Of a stretch of 64,000 nucleotides of DNA, positions 55,361-64,000 are shown piece after piece. The stretch is from Pomphorhynchus laevis (lineage: Eukaryota; Acanthocephala; Palaeacanthocephala; Echinorhynchida; Pomphorhynchidae), in NCBI GenBank assembly GCA_012934845.2, contig WNNJ02000829.1, positions 62,001 through 126,000 on the forward strand, written 5' to 3'. Every line of letters starts with the position of its first letter. The stretch's first letter is position 1. The position numbers were made by a program, and so were the translations under genes. The notes beneath the pieces are model-generated. The model searched no databases, was not told the origin of the DNA, and saw nothing but the letters and a program-made list of their open reading frames with translations.

Positions 55361-55468
55361 TTAGCGCACCCCTTTGCCCATTATCCTACCCACTTTGCTC
55401 CCGATGATTCGGATAAATGCAAAAGGGAGATTTGTAAATATATTGCTTGTGTGCTATCAAAAAGATAA
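55361..55468 (+). CDS. Possible terminal exon, 35 residues
   Basis: A strong pyrimidine-rich acceptor (TTCTTGTTATCACCTTCTGCAG, ending at 55360) is followed in phase 0 by LAHPFAHYPTHFAPDDSDKC, KREICKYIACVLSKR and a stop. The region is GC-richer than its surroundings, and the residue mix with His/Pro/Asp/Cys is unlike AT-driven frames. The partner exon is unseen and no family is recognised. Confidence 0.4.
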   Translation, partial: LAHPFAHYPTHFAPDDSDKCKREICKYIACVLSKR

Positions 55469-55680
55469 ATTATATTCAATAATATAATTTTTCAAAGATT
55501 TTCAAATCCACATGAAATGGCATTATCAAAGCAGATGCAGTCAATATGTCAGCACTCGAAATTATTGCCCAACTATGCCCCATGCTTCATTTTATTTTTA
55601 GTAAGCTCTTTATGCGCTCTCCATGTTGTAGAACTTTTTTAATTATTGGAGCTGGATTAAAGAAAAGAGGATTTTTTTTG

Positions 55681-55851
55681 ATATTTCGCTAACTTCTGTT
55701 AGCATCGTCAGAAAATTACCTTTAATTTTCTGAAGATTACCTTTAATTTTCTGAAGATTACCTTTAATTTTATTTAATTGCCTTTCATTACCTTTAATTT
55801 AAATTACCTAGTTAATTTTCTGAATATGCTAACAGAGGTCAGCGAAATATA
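55681..55851. repeat. Foldback sequence A
   Basis: ATATTTCGCTAACTTCTGTT with AGCAT after it (55681-55705) is matched by an inverted copy (about 55827-55851) with two differences. Between them is a short tandem of TTTTCTGAAGATTACCTTTAA. The arm sequence GATATTTCGCTA recurs in the larger foldback at 61892-62024. Confidence 0.75.
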
Positions 55852-55894
55852 TAATCATATAATCAAATATATAATCATATGTATTATGATCATA

Positions 55895-56345
55895 TATTGG
55901 CTTTTAGAAAGCCAATATCGTTACAAATTGTTGCAATTCTTAAACGTTTGTAATTTATGTAATGTATTATATTTAATACTATATGGTATGTTTCTTGCAC
56001 ATTTAAATATGCCATCCTTACAATATAAATCTAAAGATATTTTAATTGATGTTAAGTTAAAGTTCATATCTAGATATATACCTTCTTTAAAATCAATATT
56101 AGTTTTGTTAAGAATTAGGCTACATGGATAAATTTGCTCGTTTATTGAATAAAAATTATCAGAGTTAAATACATTTATATCATCGATGTATCTGGTCTTT
56201 TGTCTTTTTATATTAATGACATATTCTATTTTCATGGCCCAATATCGAAGATTTATTAGGAAATTCACGAATGAAATAAACAGTTTGGAAGATATTAAAC
56301 TCACATCTCAACAAGGCAATGAAGTCTATTTTTTTGATCTAACTA
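55895..56345 (-). pseudogene. YIDD-type reverse transcriptase remnant with palm box
   Basis: The 127-codon minus-strand frame 56304-55921 carries KTRYIDDINVFNSDNFYSIN, then EQIYPCSLILNKTNI, EGIYLDMNFNLTSIKISLDL, YCKDGIFKCARNIPYSIKYN. YIDD plus the following IYP and YLDM boxes identify a reverse transcriptase palm, and its downstream part aligns with the copy at 53081-52785. It is the only copy here that retains the catalytic box. It is a fragment and diverged. Confidence 0.55.
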
Positions 56346-56589
56346 TATATTGTTAGGATAAAAAGTTCAAGACGACTTTTTCTGGTAAACTTTAATCTGC
56401 AGGCATGTGTTTTCTTTTTCGATAAAGCTTAAAAATTACTCAGCTATAATTGAGCTACTATTAACTCCCATTGAAACACTTTTTATTTGTCTAAATATAG
56501 ATACCCTACTTTTAAATAATTTTGATTTATCAAAATATTTAAGATTTTTAATTTATTTTTAATATTTTGTTGATTTATCTAAGTCATTG

Positions 56590-56905
56590 TATAAATTGAC
56601 TAATCAATTTTTATGAATTGACTAATATATACGACGTATCAGAATGCGGATTATATGTCATCAGTTGAAACTTTATGCTATCAGGTTTCGTTCAATATTC
56701 CTCAACCCAACATGGGCCAAATACATGAGGATGATGTATTTCCTATAATTAAATTTGATTATATAGTATCTTATTCTAATACAAAGCATATTATTTATTA
56801 TCCACCCATTAATACGCTAATGACGTATTTCATCTGATGAAATTTTATTATTAAGTGTATCTTATTCTAATACAAAGTATATTTTTTATTATCCATCTAT
56901 AAACG
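56590..56905 (+). repeat. Dispersed palindromic repeat copies
   Basis: One diverged full unit (56590-56815; GGTTTCGTTCAATATTCC in the centre) followed by a right-half copy (56815-56905) ending TATTATCCATCTATAAACG. Confidence 0.75.
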
Positions 56906-57094
56906 TTTTTCGCTTAAAAGTTTTAATTATTTTTATAATATTGATTTGATTCATATATATTTAAATATTTAAATTTAACTATTTTCTGTTTAATGATAGT
57001 AACCTAGTTTAATAATTAAACAAATTTCATAATTAAATATCAAATAATTTATATCAAGTTTAAAGTAAAAAATTGAAATTTAACATAAAAGTCA

Positions 57095-57510
57095 ATTGTT
57101 ATGAATTGACTAATAAATAATAGATGATGTATCAGAATAAGGATTAGAAGTCATCAGTATAAACTGCTATGTTTCGACACTTATTCCTCAACCAGATATA
57201 GCAGTGAGCCAAATACATGTTAATGACGTATTTAATCTGATGAAATTTGATTATCTAGCGTATCTTATTCTAATACAAACAAATTGTTTATTATCCATTT
57301 ATGAATTGACTAATGGATAACAAATTATGTATCAGAATAAGAATTATAGGTCATCAGGAGGAACTGCTATGCTATTAGGTTTCGGACCCTAACTCCTCTA
57401 CCCAACATAGCAGCGGGGCCAAATACATGTTAATGATGTATTTCCTCTGCCGAAATTTGATTATTTAGTATCTTATTCTAATACAAAGCATATTATTTAT
57501 TATCCACCCA
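57095..57510 (+). repeat. Tandem dimer of the dispersed palindromic repeat
   Basis: Unit 1 is 57095-57300 and unit 2 is 57300-57510. 57157-57510 is nearly identical to 24610-24970, about 32.5 kb away. The right flank (TTAAATTATTTTTTATAATA onward) resembles that of the copies at 52765 and 56905, again joining the reverse transcriptase 3' side. Confidence 0.85.
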
Positions 57511-57714
57511 TAAACGTTTTTCACTTAAAAGTTTAAATTATTTTTTATAATATTGTTTTGATTCATATATATTTAAATATTTAAATTTAACTATTTTCTG
57601 TTTAATGATAGTAACCTAGTTTAATAATCAAACTAGTTTCATAATTAAATAATAAATAATTTATATCAAGTTTAAATAAAGAAATTGAAATTAAAAATCA
57701 ACTGATAACATTCG

Positions 57715-58560
57715 ATTATTCAATTCCTCTGATAACATTTGATTATCTAGTGAATCGTATTGTAATACAAAGTATATTACTTATAATCCATCCATAAACA
57801 TTTTCCGCTTATAATTTTAAATTTATTTTTAATATTATTGTGTTGATTTATATATTTTCTTATTTTCTGTTTAATTTTATTTTTATAGTAACCTAGTTTA
57901 AAATATGTATCTATTAAATTATTTAAAGAAGTTTGAAGAAAACCAATATCATTACATATTGTTGCAATTCTTAAAATTTTTATTATTAAATGTACTATAT
58001 TTAATACTAAGATGTATGTATGGTCATCATGAAAATATATGTTACTTTCGTTAATAGTATCGTTAATATCGCCAATATCGTTACAAATTGTTGCAATTCT
58101 TTAAATTTGATTATTTAATGTATTATATTTTATATTATATGCATGAAAGTTCATGCAAAAATGTTTTTTTTGTAAATTTAAATGCCGTCTGTACGATTTA
58201 AATTCATAATAGTTTTAAAGAATGTTAATTTAATAATATTTTTTCATTTATATATTTTACTATTTTCTGTTTGATTTTATTTTTATAGTGGCCTAGTTTA
58301 AAATAAGTTTCTATTACAATTATATATTATCGCAATTCTTAAAGTTTCATTATTTATTTTTTATATTTTTGATATTGTATTGGTATTATTTTTGTATTAT
58401 ATTGGTATTTTTAAAGTAACCTAGTTTAAAATATGCATTTATTAAATTATTTAAATGATTTTGAAGAAAGCCAATATCGTTACAAATTGTTGCATTTCTT
58501 TAAATTTCGTTATTTAATGTATTATATTTAATATTATATGGTATGCATGATAGATCGTTA
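57715..58560 (-). pseudogene. Array of reverse transcriptase fragments with a half repeat
   Basis: 57715-57805 is a right-half dispersed repeat. It is followed by at least four pieces of the YIDD-type reverse transcriptase C-terminal region on the minus strand: about 57810-58050, 58070-58230, 58240-58345 and 58405-58560. All share AGTAACCTAGTTTAAAATA or GCCAATATCGTTACAAATTG words. None keeps a long frame. Confidence 0.6.
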
Positions 58561-58659
58561 GAATACGATCCCCTACCGAAAGTAATATAAAACAATGTGA
58601 TTTGATGAATCGATCAGATTCATCAAATCTGATCTGATTTGATGAAATTAAAAATAATT

Positions 58660-58860
58660 TAAATCTACACCTTGGCTGGCTGGAGCAGCCAGCCAAGTAG
58701 ATGAAGCGTTGAATCAAGATACAGACGTCCTGAGTTCAAAGACGATCAGCATTAGTGTACGGAGTAAGCAGATAATAAGGGTCGAAACGTGAAATGTAGG
58801 TCTGGGTCAGCAGCTGATGAGACACACTCAGACTGATTAGTAGAGTCCTGCTGTAACAAA
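58660..58860 (+). other. Hairpin-bearing GC-richer island
   Basis: ATCTAC and GTAGAT bracket a perfect 11-bp stem, CTTGGCTGGCT and AGCCAGCCAAG, around a GGAGC loop (about 58668-58706), with AC bulged on one side. The next 160 bp are unusually balanced in composition and include GGGTCGAAACGTGAAATG and CAGCAGCTGATGAGACACAC. No open frame. It could be the end of a retroelement, a SINE or a structured RNA. I cannot assign it. Confidence 0.5.
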
Positions 58861-60240
58861 AATAAGATCAATACCTGTAAGGATAATATAGTGTCACAAC
58901 CAGAAGAATTTACATAATTCTGTATTATATTGTAGAAGTATTTCCCAGTACTACATTAATCTCGCCCAGTCTAATTTTTATACTATAGATACTCCATATA
59001 AAATAGTATAAGACGTGACAAAAAATGAAAATGTTTGGATTCGCCAATTGAAAAGGACCCGACATTATTATTAATAATACAAAATAGATTTGAAAGTATT
59101 TATTAGAAAAATCTTATTATTATTATGATATAAGAAATAATATTTTGAAAGGGAGAAAGCACTTGAACTAAAGTTTTCCCTAGTAATCCTTCAAATTTTA
59201 GCATTTCTTGATATTGCATAGTGATTATGACTTCTTGAATGTGCTGCATCAAATGATCTGAGAGTAAATTATTCTAAACGTACAATTTAGATTCCTAAAT
59301 TCGGTGACAAGAACAATTACCTTATAATTTTTAAACGATTATGAAAATGTCAACAAAAGATATATTCAGTGATTTACAAATTATTGTTGGTTGAGATCTT
59401 TTAATTCACAAACGAATGTTTACTCGACATAGGTGTAAGCGAATCATGATTTTAATATGATTTTGCTGTCATGAAATAACTTCACACACCTTATCCACTT
59501 ATCCATATGTAATGTAGATTTGTGTTTAGGTTAGAGTACACAATTCGAATTAGCTTTACATTTACAAAAATGAGTTATTTTGACCAAGTCATGTGAGTAA
59601 CATAACCAAGAGTAAGGAGTTTGATAAACCTTTATGAAGAGCAACGTTTTATTGGTCTGAAAATGAAATTACACTGACTTATCAAGGTTTCAAAGAAGTT
59701 AAATACATGCAAAAAATTATCGCGACTGTTAACAATTAACTGACATATACAGGAACCGATCGTGAAATTTCAAATTTTTGACTCATGTCGTGGATGAGTG
59801 AATGACTAAGTTCGCTTTCACTTAAAGTTTTTTTTTGCTTAATTTCATGTCGTAATAGCATATATTAAGACGGATAATATGAGCATTTTTGATCAATGTG
59901 GGATACACTATTATTTCATCGAGGCTTATAAGCACTAAACTATTTCGAAATTGAGAGAAAAACGGTATTGCAAATCCATTGAGACAAGAATTTAATTAAC
60001 CAGAAAGGCTAAGAGTGATGATACCTTACAAGAAATACATGCAAAAAGCTTATATAATTGTGCATTTATCATTTCCAATATTTATCTCTATACTGATATA
60101 TCATGTCACTTGTTCTGATATCAGAAGTATATACTTCGGCATAATCAAATAGCTACATGCACCAGACAAAGATAAGGTTGATACTTTGAATGTACAAAAT
60201 AGATAGCCTTTCTACTCTTACCTTTATTATAGTAGAAAGG
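58861..60240. other. Low-copy intergenic DNA
   Basis: No gene, RNA or repeat is recognised in about 1.4 kb. Frames are short and AT-driven. Confidence 0.5.
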
Positions 60241-61600
60241 CTATGAGCAGAAAGGTTAATAGCATAAAAGTTAAGAGCAGAAAAGCTAAGAGCAGAAAGG
60301 CTAATAGCAAAGGCTAAGAGCATTAAAGCTAATAGCAGAAACGCTAAGAGCATAGAGGCCAAGAGCATAGAGGCCAAGAGCATAGAGGCCAAGAGCATAG
60401 AGGCCAAGAGCATAGAGGCCAAGAGCATAGAGGCCAAGAGCATAGAGGCCAAGAGCATAGAGGCCAAGAGCATAGAGGCCAAGAGCATAGAGGCCAAGAG
60501 CATAGAGGCAAAGAGCATAGAGGCAAAGAGCATAGAGGCCAAGATCATAGGCAAGAGCATAGAGGCCAAGAGCATAGAGGCCAAGAGCATAGAGGCCAAG
60601 AGCATAGAGGCCAAGAGCATAGAGGCCAAGAGCATAGAGGCCAAGAGCATAGAGGCCAAGAGCATAGAGGCCAAGAGCATAGAGGCCAAGAGCATAGAGG
60701 CCAAGATCATAGAGGCCAAGAGCATAGAGGCCAAGAGCATAGAGGCCAAGAGCATAGAGGCCAAGAGCATAGAGGCCAAGAGCATAGAGGCCAAGAGCAT
60801 AGAGGCCAAGAGCATAGAGGCCAAGAGCATAGAGGCCAAGAGCATATAGGCCAAGAGCATAGAGGCAAATAGCAGAAAGGTTAAGAGCAGAAAGGCTAAT
60901 AGCAGAAACGCTAAGAACAGTAAGTCTCACAGCAAAAAAGGAGGGGGCAGAAAGGGTAGAAGCAGAAATGGTAAGAACATAAAGGCTAAGAGCGTGAAGG
61001 CTAATAGCAGAAAGGGTAAGATCAAAAAGGTAAAGAGAATAAAGACTAAGAGCAGAAAGGCTTTGAACAGATGTGCTAAAAGCAAATATGCTAATAGTAC
61101 AAAGGCTAATAGCAGAAAGTCTAATAGCAAAAAGGCTAATAGCATAAAGGCTAATAGCAGAAAGTATAATTGCAGAAAGGGTAATAGCAAATAGTCTAAG
61201 AGCAATAAGGTCTAACAGCAGAAAGATAGATAGTACAAAAGGTAAGAACAGAAAGACTAATAGCAGAAAGGCTAATAGCAGAAATGGTAAGAGCAAATAG
61301 TCTAAGAGCAAAAACGTTCAACAGCAGAAAGATAGGGAGCACAAAAGGTAAGAGCAGAAAGACTAAGAGCAGAAAGGCTAAGAGCAAAATGGCTAAGATC
61401 AGAAAAGCTGAGAGCAGAAAGGATAATAGAAGACATGCTAAGATCAGAAAGTGTAGGAGCAGGAAAGCTAAGAGCATAAAGATAGGGAGCATAAAGATAG
61501 GGAACAGAAAAGCAGGGAGCAAAAAAGCAGGGAGCAGAAAAGCTAAGTACAGAAAGGTAGCGATCAGAAATTAGGGAGCAGAAATGCTAAAATCGATGTA
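60241..61600 (+). repeat. 1.36-kb minisatellite with 15-bp units and a homogeneous core
   Basis: The core (about 60345-60865) is about 35 nearly identical copies of AAGAGCATAGAGGCC. Both flanks (60241-60344, 60866-61600) are diverged units of AGCAGAAAGGCTAAG type. The plus strand is about 70 percent purine. Because 15 is a multiple of three, long frames appear on both strands (minus-strand 235 and 336 codons of LLASM and ALGLY repeats, plus-strand KSIEA or KSRKA repeats). There is no codon-level sign of selection that I can see and the frames end where units carry indels, so I do not call a gene. Confidence 0.95.
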
Positions 61601-61891
61601 AAGTTTATTACATGTTGAATTTTCTATGCGTATTAGCCTAGTTATATTTTTATATTGGTCTATGTTACCTAATAGCCCTATTATTTAAAATTAGTCATTT
61701 GCTACATGATAAAATATTTTTTAACATTTTTAATGTTCTCTCTTTTACACATATGAAACCAGCTGTAATGGGTATATTTTTCATTGCTGTGTGTTATAGT
61801 AGGAGCCGTCTGAATGTCACCATATGCATAACCTGGCATTGATAAGTATTTTTCTAAACATATTTTTTAAGTAGTTGATACTGATCCAGTA
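61601..61891. other. Intergenic DNA
   Basis: Unique-looking AT-rich sequence with no feature recognised. Confidence 0.5.
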
Positions 61892-62024
61892 TTGATAAAT
61901 AATTATCGAAGCTTGATCAAAGGAAAGAAGAAATTATTTTTGATATTTCGCTACCAGAAGTTAGCGAAATATCAAAAATAATTTCCTATTTTCTTTGATC
62001 CAGTTTTAATAATTATTTATTTTT
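61892..62024. repeat. Foldback sequence B, long hairpin
   Basis: The inner arms are perfect over 23 bp: AAATTATTTTTGATATTTCG followed by CTA, and its exact complement, separated by eight bases (CCAGAAGT). Outer arms continue with mismatches (TGATCAAAGGAAAG against CTTTCTTTGATCC-type sequence, then ATAAATAATTAT), giving about 60 bp per arm. The GATATTTCGCTA arm is shared with foldback A at 55681. Confidence 0.85.
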
Positions 62025-62387
62025 TAATATTTATAATTTAAAATTTGTTATTTTCATTAATAAAATTTTTTATTCATGACTTTTCTGTAAATTTCATATT
62101 AATATTTAAATATAAATGAATGATTAAGAATTTCTTATGATAAAACATCGCTTCCAAACATCATTTATCCTGTTGTATTCATGCATGCTTTAATAAATCA
62201 TGTATCAAATAACATGGCAGGCGTTTATTGCCAGTAATTTAATATTGTTATACATCTTATATAAAAGAATTTAGAAACAATTATATATTCTTAATATTTA
62301 TGCTGTTAAATCAGTAAAATATAGGTATGATTTTTTTTACAATCCCATATTATTAAGAACATATATGCTACTCATTTGGAAACATCT
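62025..62387. other. AT-rich intergenic DNA
   Basis: Nothing recognisable. Confidence 0.5.
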
Positions 62388-63404
62388 TATTTATTATTTA
62401 TTAATAAGTTAATTAATTGTTGTAGATTATAATTTATAATTCAATAATTTAATAGTTGTTTTAATTGATTTTAATTAAATGTTCATTAAATGTTCATAAA
62501 AAATCGAATAATAAAATATTAGATAATTATAAATAATAAATAATTGCTATATTTTAAATAATTTAAATAACGATAAAATAAAAATAATTTAAATAACGAT
62601 AATGTCGTATCAAGAATGCATAGTTTTAGTATTTTTGACAGAGGTTATATTACCGGAAAACAAAGTCCACAGGTCAATAATACCTTGTCAGTAGAACAAA
62701 TCAGATCAGATAATTGAGTTTAAGTATTTTATACGATATATAATTAAAATTAAAGATATTATTGCTAACATTATATATTGTTAAATTATATTGTTATATT
62801 TTTTGGTATTTGCCATTTTTGCTTTTATTGAAAAAGTAAACTTTTAACTATTTAATTTATTATTTATTAATTAGTTAATTGATTGTTGCAGATAAGTCAT
62901 TAGTTAATGATTGTTGCAAATTTAAATATTTAATTCAGTAATTTAATAGTAGTTCTTATTGATTTTAATTAAATGTTCATTAAATGTTCATAAAAAATTC
63001 GAATAATTAAATAATAGATAATTTTAAATAATAAATAATTGTTATATTTTAAATAATTAAATTACGACAAAATTAAAATTAAATCATTATTTATAACTAA
63101 CATGTTTTTACCATTTCATAGGTTATTTAGGATTATTAAAATTAAACTTTTAATTAAACTATTTAATTTATTATTTATTAATTAGTTAATTAATTGCTAC
63201 AGATAAGTCATTAGTTAATTATTGTTGCGAATTTAAATATTTAATTCAATAATTTAATAGTAGTTTTAATTGATTTTAATTAAATGTTCATTAAATGTTC
63301 ATAAAAAATTGGAATAATTAAATAATAGATAATTATAAATAATAAATAATTGTTATATTTTAAATAATTTAAATAACGACAAAATAAAAATAATTTAAAT
63401 AACG

Positions 63405-63560
63405 ATAGAGGTCATTAGAAGGAACTGCTATGCTATCAGGTTTCCGCCCATATTCCTCGACCCAACATAGCAGCGGAACAAATACATGTTAATGATGTAT
63501 TTCATCTGATGAAATTTGATTATCTAGTGTACCTTATTTTAATTCAATTTTTTATCCATC
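63405..63560 (+). repeat. Dispersed palindromic repeat, short copy
   Basis: Begins at GAGGTCATTAGAAGGAACTG and ends TTTTTTATCCATCCGTAAAA. It lacks the left inverted end and joins directly to the AT-rich repeat. Confidence 0.85.
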
Positions 63561-63887
63561 CGTAAAATGTTTCGCTTATATAACTTACCTTCTCTATTTA
63601 AATTCGCAAGTAAATGCAGATTATAACGTGAGAAAATTTCGGACAAAAACATATAGTTTGTTGCTCATAAAAGCGTAACTGCAGGTTTTAGATAACGTTT
63701 TTGTTGCTCTCGTTTACAACATCTCACATTAAGTAATCCGTTTAAAACTCAATTCCGTCTAATATTATTGATTCCGTTATCGTCGACGAATTTCATCGTG
63801 ATTTTCCAATGCAAATCGCATTTCGCAATTCCGGACGTTGTGCAGCAGACGGCATCAACAAAGATAAGACAGCACACATGAAATTGC
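63561..63887. other. Unique sequence near the right edge
   Basis: GC-richer than its neighbours, particularly 63770-63880 (CGTTATCGTCGACGAATTTC, then GCAGACGGCATCAACAAAG). It has minus-strand protein-like stretches but no clear frame or splice sites. It could be a decayed element or part of an exon. Confidence 0.35.
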
Positions 63888-64000
63888 TTAAAAATTTATT
63901 ATTTATTATCTTATTTATTATTTATTAATAAGTTAATTAATTGTTGTAGATTATAATTTATAATTCAATAATTTAATAGTTGTTTTAATTGATTTTAATT

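Larger units (their letters stand above)
62388..64000 (+). repeat. Roughly 220-bp AT-rich repeat, four copies
   Basis: Copies begin near 62388, 62862, 63168 and 63888 (the last cut by the window end). Each contains TTATTTATTAATTAGTTAAT, then ATTGATTTTAATTAAATGTT and CATTAAATGTTCATAAAAAA. The spacing is irregular, so they are dispersed or rearranged and not a strict tandem. A dispersed palindromic repeat copy lies between the third and fourth. It may be the AT-rich flank portion of that larger element. Confidence 0.8.

Noticed and set aside
58780-58850. CTGATGAG and CGAAACG near the hairpin island as a second hammerhead
   Set aside because: The order is reversed and no stem II or stem I pairing could be drawn around them.
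60153-61311. Long minus-strand ORFs of 235 and 336 codons
   Set aside because: They are a by-product of a 15-bp repeat lacking stop codons. Both strands are open and the frames follow the repeat edges.

Overview
The window is AT-rich eukaryotic DNA dominated by repeats. Spliced micro-exons, very short introns and the mix of transposable elements (L2-like, CR1/Rex1-like and I/R1-like LINEs, a Penelope-like element, a Ty3/gypsy fossil) suggest an arthropod, most likely an insect. A hymenopteran is my best guess, but nothing in the sequence settles it. No complete known host gene is present. Host sequence appears as isolated exons between repeats.

Layout. (1) 1-10.6 kb: low-copy, AT-rich DNA with a three-exon minus-strand gene end (762-2782), a 52-residue membrane-protein ORF (2856-3014), a possible terminal exon (6902-7027), a tiny two-exon gene (8091-8275) and the first copies of a dispersed repeat. 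(2) 10.58-20.40 kb: a 9.8 kb satellite built from alternating 34-bp and 24-bp units, with a higher-order register of about 3 kb. (3) 20.7-21.1 kb: the last two exons of a second minus-strand gene. (4) 21.7-30.2 kb: two closely related L2-like LINE copies flanking a Ty3/gypsy fossil. The second copy has an inverted 5' part that ends in tandem 16-bp units. (5) 30.2-31.1 kb: two more host-like terminal exons, one resembling a BESS motif. (6) 31.4-33.9 kb: a Penelope-like element with inverted terminal arms, each carrying a recognisable hammerhead ribozyme, and an inverted 5' coding piece. (7) 33.9-49.7 kb: nested LINEs. These are a deleted minus-strand I-like copy, an older fragment, a minus-strand L2-like copy split by a CR1/Rex1-like insertion, and a nearly intact plus-strand I-like LINE (45880-49735) with a 13-bp target site duplication. 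(8) 50.4-58.6 kb: degraded fragments, mostly many minus-strand pieces of one YIDD-type reverse transcriptase, interleaved with copies of the dispersed palindromic repeat. (9) 58.7-64 kb: a hairpin island, a 1.36 kb purine-rich 15-bp minisatellite, a foldback element and a roughly 220-bp AT repeat.

The strongest observations are the paired hammerhead motifs, 5' inversions in two unrelated retroelements, a 5' leader shared by two different LINE families, the higher-order satellite, and host exons that can be seen only by splice-phase reasoning. Coordinates of element borders and exon junctions are read by eye. Clade names rest on motif recognition, not on database searches.
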